A stretch of 64,000 nt of DNA from Paenibacillus timonensis (GTDB taxonomy: Bacteria; Bacillota; Bacilli; Paenibacillales; Paenibacillaceae), in contig NZ_WNZY01000014.1 of NCBI RefSeq assembly GCF_009725205.1, forward strand, positions 50,282 to 114,281. The letters are read 5' to 3'. The translations under genes and the position numbers were made by a program. A model generated the notes under the pieces. That model worked only from the letters and a program-made list of their open reading frames with translations, was not told the origin of the DNA and made no database searches. This document shows, piece after piece, positions 34,906 through 43,857 of the stretch; within the stretch, counting starts at the first letter, position 1, and the number at the start of each line of letters is the position of its first letter.

Positions 34906-35943
34906 ATGGCTGTCACCATTAAGGATGTTGCCAAAAAGGCCGGAGTATCGCCCTCTACCGTGTCCCGGGTGCTGTCCAATCACCCCAGAATCAGCGCGGA
35001 AACCTCGCGCAAAGTGAAGCTCATTATGGACCAGCTTGGCTACCATCCAAACATCATGGCCAAGAGTTTGGTCTCCAAAACGACAAACAGTATTTGCATC
35101 ATGCTGCCAAAGTCCGCCGAGGAATTGTTCTCGAACTTCTTCTTCATGGAACTGATCCGCGGCATCGTAACCCAGGCCAGCCGCCTAGGCTATGATGTAC
35201 TCATCAGCTCCGGAGCCAATGAGAAGGAAGAACTCGAAAGCGTCTCCAGACTTTTGAACGGACGCCGGGTGGACGGGGTCATTTTGCTGTATTCACGGCA
35301 GAACGATCCGGTGATCGATTTCCTCCATGAGGGGGGTCACCCGTTCGTGTTGATCGGACGCAGCGAGGAATATCCTGATATTTTAACGGTGGATAATGAT
35401 AATATCCAGGCGTCATACGACGCCACAAAACATTTGATCGCCTTGGGACATGAACGGATCGGGTTCGTCAGCGGACCGCCGGAGCTCGTCGTCTCCAAAG
35501 ACCGGTTGAAGGGCTATCAGGATGCGCTCAAAGATTCAGGCTTGGAGTGCCGGCCCGAATGGATTGTCGAAGGTGAGTTTTTACAGGACAGCGGCTATCG
35601 GGCCATGTCGTTCTTCATGAATCTTCCAGACCGTCCGACGGCTCTGGTCATGATTGACGATGTTGTAGCCTTTGGCGTGCTTCGCGGCTTGCATGAACTG
35701 AAATTCAAAGTGCCTGAAGATTTGTGCCTGGTCAGCTTCAACAATATCCCGCTGTCGGAGCTTTCTACGCCACCGCTCAGCAGCATGGATATCGGCATTT
35801 ACAACTTAGGTTACACCGCTTCTCAGGTATTGATTCAATCGATTCAAAACAACAGCGACAAGGTGTATCCGAAGCGGCAGATCATTCCGCACCGCCTGAT
35901 CGTCCGCGATTCGTCCATGTATTCGGTCCCCAAGAAATCCTAA
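34906..35943 (+). CDS. LacI-family regulator, probable MalR
   Basis: A 345-residue repressor with the N-terminal helix-turn-helix and hinge (TIKDVAKKAGVSPSTVSRVL... MAKSLVSKTT) and a sugar-binding core (about 60-335). The first 60 residues have the features that recognise sites with a central CG, as found before seven of the maltodextrin genes here. It stands directly before pgmB and maltose phosphorylase. AGGAGG precedes the ATG. The proposed role as the maltose/maltodextrin regulator is inferred from position and from sites at 17088, 24974, 25102, 36009 and others. CcpA could use the same sites. Confidence 0.87.
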   Translation: MAVTIKDVAKKAGVSPSTVSRVLSNHPRISAETSRKVKLIMDQLGYHPNIMAKSLVSKTTNSICIMLPKSAEELFSNFFFMELIRGIVTQASRLGYDVLISSGANEKEELESVSRLLNGRRVDGVILLYSRQNDPVIDFLHEGGHPFVLIGRSEEYPDILTVDNDNIQASYDATKHLIALGHERIGFVSGPPELVVSKDRLKGYQDALKDSGLECRPEWIVEGEFLQDSGYRAMSFFMNLPDRPTALVMIDDVVAFGVLRGLHELKFKVPEDLCLVSFNNIPLSELSTPPLSSMDIGIYNLGYTASQVLIQSIQNNSDKVYPKRQIIPHRLIVRDSSMYSVPKKS

Positions 35944-35965
35944 GGGACGCATGGACCTGTTGGTG

Positions 35966-35999
35966 AAAATAAACGGGAGCTGAAGCTTCCTTTATTTTT
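35966..35999 (+). terminator. Terminator after the LacI gene
   Basis: Arms GGGAGCT and AGCTTCC extended by AAATAAA and TTTATTT, ending in a T-run. Confidence 0.75.
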
Positions 36000-36008
36000 C
36001 ACCTTTTG

Positions 36009-36023
36009 TTCAAACGTTTGCGC
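36009..36023 (+). promoter_or_regulatory. MalR/CcpA-type operator before pgmB
   Basis: TTCAAACGTTTGCGC, 30 bases upstream of the pgmB start. Confidence 0.6.
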
Positions 36024-36051
36024 TAATCGATGACCTTACAGGAGGTTGGTT

Positions 36052-36711
36052 ATGAATCCCATTCAAGCTTGTTTGTTTGACCTCGACGGCGTGCTCGTCG
36101 ATACCGCGAAGTATCATTTTCTGGCCTGGAAACGGCTAGCTGCGGAACTAGGCTTTGAATTCACAGAACAGGATAATGAGAAGCTCAAGGGCGTAAGCCG
36201 CATGGCTTCGTTGGACATTTTGCTTGGTGTTGGCGGCCTTCAGCTGGAAGACAACGTGAAGCAGGAGCTGGCCGAACGCAAAAACAACTGGTACGTCGAA
36301 TACATTTCCCGGATGGATGCGTCGGAAATTTTGCCGGGGGCGCTCGAGTTCCTGCAGCAATGCCGTGAAAACGGGCTGAAGACCGCACTGGGGTCGGCCA
36401 GCAAGAACGCGCCGATCATTTTGCAAAACACCGGGCTGACGCCGTACTTCGATGCGATTATCGACGGTACTCGCACTTCCAGCGCCAAACCCGACCCTGA
36501 GGTATTCCTGCTCGGCGCCTCGGAACTTGGCGTTCCCCCGGAAGCTTGCGTCGTATTTGAAGATGCGGAAGCCGGAATCGAAGCTGCTCGTCGTGCCGGC
36601 ATGCGCTGCATCGGCATCGGATCGCCGGCAACGCTTGGCGACGCCAACCGAGTAGTCTCTTCGCTAGGCGACGTTTCGGTTGCCCTGCTTCAGCAGCTGG
36701 CTGCCGAATAA
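36052..36711 (+). CDS. pgmB: Beta-phosphoglucomutase
   Basis: A 219-residue HAD-family phosphomutase. The catalytic loop is FDLDGVLVDT with the nucleophilic Asp first and the acid/base Asp two residues later. Other HAD motifs are LGSASKN, AKPDPEVFL and FEDAEAGIEAARRAGM. It converts beta-glucose 1-phosphate to glucose 6-phosphate. ATG 36052 follows GGAGG. It is next to maltose phosphorylase, which makes its substrate, so the pair forms a maltose-phosphorolysis pathway. Confidence 0.95.
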   Translation: MNPIQACLFDLDGVLVDTAKYHFLAWKRLAAELGFEFTEQDNEKLKGVSRMASLDILLGVGGLQLEDNVKQELAERKNNWYVEYISRMDASEILPGALEFLQQCRENGLKTALGSASKNAPIILQNTGLTPYFDAIIDGTRTSSAKPDPEVFLLGASELGVPPEACVVFEDAEAGIEAARRAGMRCIGIGSPATLGDANRVVSSLGDVSVALLQQLAAE

Positions 36712-36847
36712 GCATAAGAGGCCCATAGTACAGCTTCGAGCAACGTGACTCGCCATTGGCCAATAAAAAGCGAGTCTCTTACGGCGAATAGCTCTCGTTC
36801 TTTTTTTGCATAAATAATCTATTAGAAAGACTAAAGGAGCGGTTAGA

Positions 36848-39172
36848 GTGAAACAGTATTTAAAAGTGGATCCTTGGTCCATCCTGGAGGAATCCTTTGA
36901 TCCGGCGAATCATGAAATTTCTGAAAGCATTTTCAGCATTGGCAACGGATATATGGGCCAGCGTGCAAACTTCGAGGAGCAATACAGCGGTCCTTCCCTG
37001 CAAGGCAGCTATATGGCCGGCGTGTATTATCCGGACAAAACGCGAGTGGGCTGGTGGAAAAACGGCTATCCCGAATACTTCGCCAAAGTACTCAATAGCA
37101 CCAACTGGATCGGCATCGGCGTGTTCGTGGACGGCGTGGCGCTGGATTTGGCCGAGTGTCAGGTCAAGGATTTCGTCCGCGAGCTCAACATGAAGGAAGG
37201 TACTCTCTCCCGCCGTTTTACCGCCGTCATGAAGGACGGCAAAGAACTGGCAGTGGAATCCGTGCGTTTCGTCAGCATCGTACGCCATGAAATCGGGGCG
37301 ATCCGTTATGCCGTGACGCCGTTGAATTTCAGTGGTGAGCTTCGTTTTGCGCCTTATCTCGATGGGGATGTGAAGAATAAGGACTCCAACTATGAGGAGA
37401 AATTCTGGCTGGAGGTGGAGAAATCCGCCGGTGCCGACCTCTCCTACTTGACCGTGAAGACGAAGAAACTCGACTTCCACGTGACATCGATCATGGCGTT
37501 TGATGTGGAGCAAGGCGGGAAACGCCTGGAGCTGACTCCCGCGTTCCACGAACAGGAGAAATTCGTTTCCGCCGAAGTTGCCGTTACCGCTTCTGCGAAC
37601 GAAACGGTTACGTTGTTCAAATATGTAGCGAATGTGACCTCTCGCGATCACGGATTGGGCGATCTGGTGAAGGCCGGAACGGAGGCGCTCCGCTCTGCGA
37701 AGCAAGCCGGGTTCGATACGCTGAAACGCGAGCAAGCCGAAGCCTGGGCAAAGAAATGGGAAATGAGCGACATCATCATCGACGGCGACGTATCGGCGCA
37801 ACAGGCGATCCGCTTTAATATTTTCCAATTGAACCAAACCTACAGCGGCGAGGACGACCGTCTGAACATCGGACCGAAGGGCTTCACCGGGGAAAAATAC
37901 GGCGGCAGCACCTACTGGGATACGGAAGCGTATTGCCTGCCGTTCTACCTCAGCACGGCCGAGTCCGACATCGCCCGCAATTTGCTGATCTACCGCTATA
38001 AACACTTGGAGAAAGCCAAGGAAAACGCTCGCAAGCTGGGCTTTACCAAAGGTGCGCTTTACCCGATGGTCACGATGAACGGCGAGGAATGCCACAACGA
38101 GTGGGAAATCACGTTCGAAGAAATCCATCGGAACGGGGCGATCGCTTACGCGATTTTTAACTACGTAAATTATACAGGCGATAAATCCTACCTGGGCGAA
38201 TATGGCCTCGAGGTGCTCGTGGAAATCTCCCGCTTCTGGGAGCAACGCGTGAACTTCTCGCAGGCGAAGGGCAAATACGTGATGCTCGGCGTAACCGGAC
38301 CTAACGAATACGAGAACAACGTCAACAACAACTGGTACACGAACCGGATCGCGGTCTGGACGATGGAATACACGCTGGAAGCACTGGGCGAGGTCAAAGC
38401 ACAGGATTCCGCACACTATCATGCACTGGTCGAAAAGCTGGGCCTGGAAGAAACGGAAACGAAGCAATGGCAGCACATCATCGACAACATGTATTACCCA
38501 TACGATGAAGAGCGCGGCGTATTCCTGCAACAGGACGGCTTCCTCGACAAAGAGCTGATCGCTGTGAAGGATCTGGATCCGAAGCATCTGCCGATCAACC
38601 AGAACTGGTCTTGGGACCGGATCCTGCGTTCGTGCTTCATTAAGCAGGCTGACGTGCTGCAGGGCTTGTTCTTCCTCGGCGACCGTTATGACCTGGACAC
38701 GAAGAAACGTAACTTCGACTTCTACGAGCCGATGACCGTCCACGAGTCCTCCCTCTCCCCTTGCGTGCATGCGATCCTCGCCTGCGAGCTTGGATATCAG
38801 GAGAAGGCGTACGAGATGTACCTGCGCACCGCGCGCCTGGACCTCGACAATTACAATAACGACACGGAAGACGGCTGCCATACGACCAGTATGGCCGGCA
38901 CGTGGATGGCGATCGTGCAAGGCTTCGGCGGCCTGCGCGTGAACGACGGCGAGCTGGTGCTGCGTCCGTTCATCCCGTCCCACTGGACCTCGTTCTCGTT
39001 CAAGGTGATGTTCCGCGGATCCCTGTTGCAAGTAAATGCAACCGAAGACAACATCATCGTTACGAACGAGTCGGATGCACCGGCGGCGATCCGCATCTAC
39101 GACCAAAGCTACACGGTCGCGGCGAAGAGCCAAGTGCAAGCGCAGCGTCTGGAGCCTTCGGCGCTAAGCTAA
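36848..39172 (+). CDS. Maltose phosphorylase, GH65
   Basis: A 774-residue cytoplasmic enzyme with the GH65 layout: N-terminal beta-sandwich (about 1-270), linker, (alpha/alpha)6 barrel (about 310-650) and C-terminal sheet. The catalytic Glu487 is in TGPNEYENN, at the same number as the catalytic Glu of Lactobacillus brevis maltose phosphorylase; ECHNEWEITFEEIHRN is also a maltose-phosphorylase signature. It splits maltose with phosphate into glucose and beta-glucose 1-phosphate, which PgmB converts. The start is GTG at 36848 (AAAGGAGCGG upstream). Trehalose or kojibiose phosphorylase are less likely given the context and motifs. Confidence 0.94.
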   Translation: MKQYLKVDPWSILEESFDPANHEISESIFSIGNGYMGQRANFEEQYSGPSLQGSYMAGVYYPDKTRVGWWKNGYPEYFAKVLNSTNWIGIGVFVDGVALDLAECQVKDFVRELNMKEGTLSRRFTAVMKDGKELAVESVRFVSIVRHEIGAIRYAVTPLNFSGELRFAPYLDGDVKNKDSNYEEKFWLEVEKSAGADLSYLTVKTKKLDFHVTSIMAFDVEQGGKRLELTPAFHEQEKFVSAEVAVTASANETVTLFKYVANVTSRDHGLGDLVKAGTEALRSAKQAGFDTLKREQAEAWAKKWEMSDIIIDGDVSAQQAIRFNIFQLNQTYSGEDDRLNIGPKGFTGEKYGGSTYWDTEAYCLPFYLSTAESDIARNLLIYRYKHLEKAKENARKLGFTKGALYPMVTMNGEECHNEWEITFEEIHRNGAIAYAIFNYVNYTGDKSYLGEYGLEVLVEISRFWEQRVNFSQAKGKYVMLGVTGPNEYENNVNNNWYTNRIAVWTMEYTLEALGEVKAQDSAHYHALVEKLGLEETETKQWQHIIDNMYYPYDEERGVFLQQDGFLDKELIAVKDLDPKHLPINQNWSWDRILRSCFIKQADVLQGLFFLGDRYDLDTKKRNFDFYEPMTVHESSLSPCVHAILACELGYQEKAYEMYLRTARLDLDNYNNDTEDGCHTTSMAGTWMAIVQGFGGLRVNDGELVLRPFIPSHWTSFSFKVMFRGSLLQVNATEDNIIVTNESDAPAAIRIYDQSYTVAAKSQVQAQRLEPSALS

Positions 39173-39180
39173 ACGATTGT

Positions 39181-39218
39181 AACAGCCCCCATCGGCTTGG
39201 CCGTGGGGGTTGTTTTTT
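39181..39218 (+). terminator. Terminator after maltose phosphorylase
   Basis: Arms ACAGCCCCCA and TGGGGGTTGT (one G-U pair) followed by a T-run, nine bases after the stop. Confidence 0.85.
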
Positions 39219-39248
39219 GTGTGAGGCGAGGCGTGTACGGCCCCGAGC

Positions 39249-39399
39249 AAAATAGCGGTAAAAAATGGCCATATTTCTGTCCGACAGGGGCAAAACCGCC
39301 CATTTGGGGGCTCCTCTGGAGAAATAAGGCCATAAAATACCGCTATTTTGTTCAAAAGGGGCCCTTCCGGGGAAATAAGGGTATTTTTTACCCTTATTT
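39249..39399. repeat. Inverted intergenic repeats of a second type
   Basis: AAAATAGCGG... near 39249-39277 is matched in reverse by ...CCGCTATTTT at 39321-39350 (with GGCCAT in both), making a long stem. AAATAAGGGTA and TACCCTTATTT at 39373-39399 form a perfect 11-base stem with a five-T loop. The AAATA-flanked, GG-containing style recalls the TAACGGAC repeats but the core differs. Confidence 0.65.
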
Positions 39400-39536
39400 G
39401 TTGCGGCCGCTGCAGCGTGGCGATGCCTGTAGCGGCCGAGCCACCTGGGCCGGACGCAGGCCAGCCCCCCAGCGCCGGGCTGCGCCGCGGCGCTAACCCA
39501 AGGGCCGCGGGGCTCCCGCCCCTGGCCCTTGCGCGG

Positions 39537-41561
39537 TTACCGCGGGACGGCGAGTACCACGACGCCGACCCCGCGAACCTCCAGCCGTGCCCCGGCTGGA
39601 GGCAGCTCCGCTGCAGCGCCCGCAGCCGCTGCAGGGCTACCGCTCGCGCCCGCTTGCAGCGCGAGCACATGCTCGCCGCCGAACCGGACCTCCCACGGTC
39701 CGAGGGCGGGCAGCTCCAGCGACAACGCGCCGGGGTTCGCGTTGTAGAGCACGTACAGGTGGCGGTCCGGGTCGCCACCGGCGTGGTCGCGCAGCGTATA
39801 CGCCACCGCATGGGGCGGCGCTGCTTCAAAGCGCAAGTGCGCGCGGATCTCGTCCGCCGTCCGCAGGCGGAACGCGGGATGCGCCCGGCGCAAAGCGATC
39901 AGGCTGCGCATATAGGAGACGTCGTCCTGATGCGCAGCGCAGAGTTCCCAATCGAGCCAGTTGATCTCGATCGGCGATTTGTAGCTGTTCTCCACGCCGC
40001 CTTTCGAGCGCAGGAATTCCTGACCGGCGTGGAGGAACGGGACGCCCTGGCTCGTCAACACGATCGCCGAGGCAAGCCGGTGCATCGCCCGGCGTTCGTC
40101 GTCCGAGGCGCCCGGCGTGGACAGCTCGATTTTGTCCCATAACGTGTGGTTATCATGGCATTCCACGTAGTTGACCGACTGAATCGGCTCAACGGCAAAT
40201 TGCCGAAGCTCCGCCCCGTCATAGTCAATGCCCCCGGCTACGCCGCGCTTCACCCCGTCCTCGAAGCCTTCGCCGGCGCTGATGAATCCTTTGCGGTCAA
40301 AGATGAAAATATCCCCCTTCACCGCATCCCGCAGCCCATCATTAAACATGCCGATGCCCGGTACCTTCCCGGCGTTATCCTGGTTGGCCCGGCGCTCTTT
40401 GGGAAGCACCGTCTCCATCATCCAACCTTCGCCGATCGTCAGGATCGAAGGATCGATCTCGTCCAGTTGACGGCGAATTTCATTCATCGTCTCGATATCG
40501 ATAAGTCCCATCAGATCGAAGCGGAACCCGTCAACATGGTATTCGCGTACCCAATGCAGGATCGAATCAACGATATATTTCGTCATCATCGGCCGTTCCG
40601 AGGCGCACTCATTCCCGCAAAACGCCCCGTCCGAGAACGTCCGGTCCGCCTTGTACCGCAAATAATACCCCGGCACCAGCTTAGTAAAATGAATCAGGTA
40701 CCCATCATATACGTGGTTGTAAACCACGTCCATGATTACCCGGAGCCCGCGAGCATGCAGCGTCTGGATGAGGTGTTTCAGCTCGGCGATGCGGACATCC
40801 GGAAGATAAGGGTCTGTGGCGTAGGAGCCTTCCGGTACATTATAGTTCTGCGGATCGTACCCCCAGTTGTAATGGGGCTCATCCAGACGGCTTTCATCCA
40901 CGCTCTCTCGGGAGTAATCGAAAATCGGCAGCAGTTGCACATGCGTCACGCCCAGCCCGGCGATGTGGTCGAGGCCCGTCGGAATCCCGTCCGGCCCCCG
41001 AGTTCCTTCCTCAGCCAGGCCCAGGAACTTGCTCTTCTCGCGGATGCCGCTGCTAGGGTGAATCGACAGATCGCGAAGGTGCAGCTCATAAATCACGGCA
41101 TCCACCGGCGATTCGAACGGCGGCTTCACATCTTGCTCCCATCCTTGCGGGTCGGTGCTCCGCAAATGGAGGATCGCCGCTTTCTCCCCGTTCACACCCA
41201 CTGCTCTTGCGTAAGGGTCCGCCGCCTCATTCCATTGCTTCCCAACCTTGACGCGATACGTATATAATAATCCCCGGCAATCTTCCGCTACCGTAAGAGT
41301 CCATGTCCCTTGTACATCCCGCTGCATCGGCAGCTCATTCACCGGCTTGCCGTCCCACCTGTCGTATAAAACAACCTTCGCCTCTGACGCCGTTGGCGCC
41401 CATAAGCGAAACCGGGTTTGCTCCGGCGAATAAACCGCCCCCAGATCATCCCCATCATAGTCAAACTTCTCATCAAACTCGGCGTCAAACACCGAGATTC
41501 CCTCGGTGACCGCCAAATCTCCGTAATCGATGGTGCCTTGGTATTCTTTTTGTACCGACAT
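39537..41561 (-). CDS. pulA: Type I pullulanase, intracellular
   Basis: A 674-residue GH13_14 debranching enzyme without a signal peptide. It has a CBM48-like N-domain (about 45-130), then a barrel with the type I signature YNWGYDP (231-237), nucleophile Asp349 (GFRFDLMG), Glu378 (IGEGW) and Asp470 (ECHDN). It hydrolyses alpha-1,6 branches of maltodextrins or glycogen. The C-terminal 70 residues are unusually rich in Ala, Gly and Pro and come from a very GC-rich stretch (39400-39840). It follows the other debranching gene with a six-base gap and is probably cotranscribed with it. Confidence 0.94.
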   Translation of the reverse strand: MSVQKEYQGTIDYGDLAVTEGISVFDAEFDEKFDYDGDDLGAVYSPEQTRFRLWAPTASEAKVVLYDRWDGKPVNELPMQRDVQGTWTLTVAEDCRGLLYTYRVKVGKQWNEAADPYARAVGVNGEKAAILHLRSTDPQGWEQDVKPPFESPVDAVIYELHLRDLSIHPSSGIREKSKFLGLAEEGTRGPDGIPTGLDHIAGLGVTHVQLLPIFDYSRESVDESRLDEPHYNWGYDPQNYNVPEGSYATDPYLPDVRIAELKHLIQTLHARGLRVIMDVVYNHVYDGYLIHFTKLVPGYYLRYKADRTFSDGAFCGNECASERPMMTKYIVDSILHWVREYHVDGFRFDLMGLIDIETMNEIRRQLDEIDPSILTIGEGWMMETVLPKERRANQDNAGKVPGIGMFNDGLRDAVKGDIFIFDRKGFISAGEGFEDGVKRGVAGGIDYDGAELRQFAVEPIQSVNYVECHDNHTLWDKIELSTPGASDDERRAMHRLASAIVLTSQGVPFLHAGQEFLRSKGGVENSYKSPIEINWLDWELCAAHQDDVSYMRSLIALRRAHPAFRLRTADEIRAHLRFEAAPPHAVAYTLRDHAGGDPDRHLYVLYNANPGALSLELPALGPWEVRFGGEHVLALQAGASGSPAAAAGAAAELPPAGARLEVRGVGVVVLAVPR

Positions 41562-41567
41562 CGTTCA

Positions 41568-43682
41568 TCACTCCCATCCCGTCAAATTCGGCAGCACGTC
41601 TTCCGTATAAGCGCGAAGGATTTCGCCTACGCTCCAAGCCTGCGTAAAGCAACCGCGCCCGGTGCAGGCAAACTCCCCGTCAAAAATCTCGGCAATACCG
41701 CCAAGTCCGCCGTCATGCATATGATCCTCAAACACGCTGCACATATCCTTCGCCGTCCGTACGGCTTCCCGGCTGTAGCCATTCACTTTGCAATAAGACG
41801 TGATGAACCCGCCAAGCGGAAATGCCCACGTCGTTCCCATATGATAGGCGCCGTCTCGATCGATCAGCTTGCCGATATAGCGAGGCTGGAACCGTGGGTC
41901 CCGGTTGGACAATGACCGAAGTCCATACGGCGTGTACAAATGCTGATACACCGTTCCCACAACCGCCTTCTCCTGTTCCGGAGGCAGCATCGTAAACGGC
42001 AGCGATACCGCCCATATCTGGTTGGGCCGAATCGAGGGGTCATCTTCCAAGCCGCCGCCGTCTTGCGGCACGTCCACTACATCGTAAAGGCATTGATCCG
42101 CCTCGTTCCAGAACCGGTGGCAGAACGATTCCTGCACTTTCTGTGCTAATTCATCATATGGCAGCTTATCCTCAAAACGTTCCGCTAAATGTGCCATGAT
42201 CCGCAATGCGTTGTACCACAGCGCATTAATCTCCACCGGTTTGCCGTGCCGCGGCGTAACCACCCATTCGCCAACTCGCACGTCCATCCAGGTGACCTGA
42301 TCGAGGCCCCCGCCGGCATGAATCAGCCCATCCTCATCCATTCCGATGGAAAAGTCCGTGCCGTCCCGGTAAGCAGCGATGATTTCCTTCAGCTTCGGAT
42401 AGATTTTGTCGCGAATGAACCTGTAATCATCTTCCCCACCGGTATGTTTCAAATATTCATAGACGGAGTGAACATACCATAAGGAGGCGTCAACCGTGTT
42501 GTAGAGCGGCTCCTGACCGTCGTCGGGGAACATGTTGGGGATGAGCCCGCGCCGCACGTAATGGGCAAAAGACTCCAAAATCTCGCGGGCTTCCTCGAAT
42601 CGTTTGGTCGCCAGCGCTACCCCTTGAAATGCAATCATCGTATCCCGACCCCAATCGGTGAACCAAGGGTACCCTGCCAGAACCGTCTTCAACCCGGTAG
42701 ACTCCCGATCCACGATAAAATGATCCGCTGCCTCCACTAGGCGGTTGGCCAGCCGATCGCCGTAACCGGCCGTCTGTACGAGCTGCTCCATCCGTTCGCG
42801 GTATTCCCGCACGATCGTAAAGCCATCCTTTCCGTCCAGGGCCAATGGTTCAGTGGAGCATTTGAGATACACTTTCTTACGCTCATATGGCTCAACGGTC
42901 ACCTGAATTTCATACGGTGTATAGTGATTGTCGATGCCCAGAAAACCGTTCCGGTTCTCGAAGGGGTAATAATGCCCTTCTTCGATGACATAATTCGGTG
43001 TCGCCATCGTTACGGGCAGCGTGGAACGATCCAGAAACTCCCCTTCCGAAGCCAGGAAAGAGATCGTCACCGCCGGATCCCGTTCGGGAATGAGCTGCAG
43101 CAACCGACCTTTCAGCTGCTTCTCGAAGCGTAAACTTCCTTTCTCGGACACATCCCCGGGCGAACGGTAATTAAACAGCGGAACCAGCTTGATTCGCGCC
43201 GGCTCCTTGCCCCCGGTGATGTCATAACAAACCGCGACCGTATTGTGGCCGTACTCCAGTGCGATCGTTTTGACGATACGCACGTCTTCGACCTGGTAAT
43301 CGTATTCCGGCACAGTATCCAGCTTGAAGCGGCGCAGATGGCGTTGTCCGTTTTTTTGCCAGTTGATGTATTGTTGGGAAGTCAGGTCATAGCTGCGGTC
43401 ACCGATGTCCACCTGCTCTTGCGAACGCGTAAACACCAGCATCCGGTTCACCGGCGCTTTCGCCGAAGCCACCAAATAACCATGCGACATCCGGAAACCG
43501 CCGCCCGGCACAGAATGATTGGCATATCCGCCGATGCCATTACCGATCAGCCACTCCCGCTCGTTCCCTTCCTCGATTGTCCTCCAGGCGTTGCGTCCCA
43601 GGACGTAGGCCCGATCGTTTGCCAACTCCTTGACGAAGGCACCGCCTTCCTCGATTGCTCCTTGCATGAACTCGTTCTCCAT
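41568..43682 (-). CDS. Glycogen debranching-type amylo-alpha-1,6-glucosidase
   Basis: A 704-residue protein of the bacterial glycogen-debranching family with GH133-type C-terminal catalytic domain. The N-terminal part (NAWRTIEEGNEREWLIGNGIGGYANHSV, about 30-260) is a beta-sandwich; the (alpha/alpha)6 catalytic part begins near PWFTDWGRDTMIAF (about 340) and has NMFPDDG and YNTVDASLW. It would release glucose from alpha-1,6 branch stubs of imported dextrins or glycogen. GGAGAG precedes the ATG. Two operator-like sites lie upstream (43757, 43812). It is first in a two-gene unit with pulA. Confidence 0.9.
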   Translation of the reverse strand: MENEFMQGAIEEGGAFVKELANDRAYVLGRNAWRTIEEGNEREWLIGNGIGGYANHSVPGGGFRMSHGYLVASAKAPVNRMLVFTRSQEQVDIGDRSYDLTSQQYINWQKNGQRHLRRFKLDTVPEYDYQVEDVRIVKTIALEYGHNTVAVCYDITGGKEPARIKLVPLFNYRSPGDVSEKGSLRFEKQLKGRLLQLIPERDPAVTISFLASEGEFLDRSTLPVTMATPNYVIEEGHYYPFENRNGFLGIDNHYTPYEIQVTVEPYERKKVYLKCSTEPLALDGKDGFTIVREYRERMEQLVQTAGYGDRLANRLVEAADHFIVDRESTGLKTVLAGYPWFTDWGRDTMIAFQGVALATKRFEEAREILESFAHYVRRGLIPNMFPDDGQEPLYNTVDASLWYVHSVYEYLKHTGGEDDYRFIRDKIYPKLKEIIAAYRDGTDFSIGMDEDGLIHAGGGLDQVTWMDVRVGEWVVTPRHGKPVEINALWYNALRIMAHLAERFEDKLPYDELAQKVQESFCHRFWNEADQCLYDVVDVPQDGGGLEDDPSIRPNQIWAVSLPFTMLPPEQEKAVVGTVYQHLYTPYGLRSLSNRDPRFQPRYIGKLIDRDGAYHMGTTWAFPLGGFITSYCKVNGYSREAVRTAKDMCSVFEDHMHDGGLGGIAEIFDGEFACTGRGCFTQAWSVGEILRAYTEDVLPNLTGWE

Positions 43683-43756
43683 ATGCCAAGCTCTCTCCTT
43701 CCGCTTTCCAGCGAAGCGAACAACTGCTCCAAACCAACGTTGCCCACACTTAGGCT

Positions 43757-43770
43757 AGTAAACGTTTACT
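43757..43770. promoter_or_regulatory. Palindromic operator AGTAAACGTTTACT
   Basis: A perfect 14-base palindrome 75 bases upstream of the debranching enzyme start. It fits the CcpA cre pattern as well as a MalR-type site. Confidence 0.6.
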
Positions 43771-43811
43771 TTCCTCTATTTGCAGGATTATATCACCGTT
43801 TTTAAGGTCAG

Positions 43812-43827
43812 GTCAATCGTTTGCACA
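43812..43827 (+). promoter_or_regulatory. MalR-type operator-like site
   Basis: TCAATCGTTTGCACAA, with the CGTTTGCAC half of the shared core. It lies 55 bases from the palindrome at 43757. Confidence 0.4.
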
Positions 43828-43857
43828 ATCAGGTGAATCGAGCTTGGCAGGCATAGT

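Larger units (their letters stand above)
39173..39536. other. Intergenic region with terminator and inverted repeats
   Basis: These 364 bases hold the terminator of maltose phosphorylase (39181), the inverted-repeat cluster (39249-39399) and a very GC-rich end (39400-39536) with a hairpin AAGGGCC/GGCCCTT at 39500-39530 that has no T-run. No gene is visible. Confidence 0.65.

Noticed and set aside
36712..36847. Possible terminator between pgmB and maltose phosphorylase (ACTCGC/GCGAGT stem, later T-run)
   Set aside because: The stem is short and not next to the T-run, so it was left out.
36860..39139. A 759-residue open frame opposite maltose phosphorylase
   Set aside because: It is the codon-bias shadow of the GH65 gene. 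It has no ribosome site or recognisable domain, while the plus-strand gene has all GH65 motifs.
40146..41267. A 373-residue plus-strand frame opposite pulA
   Set aside because: Antisense shadow of the pullulanase gene; no ribosome site or known domain.
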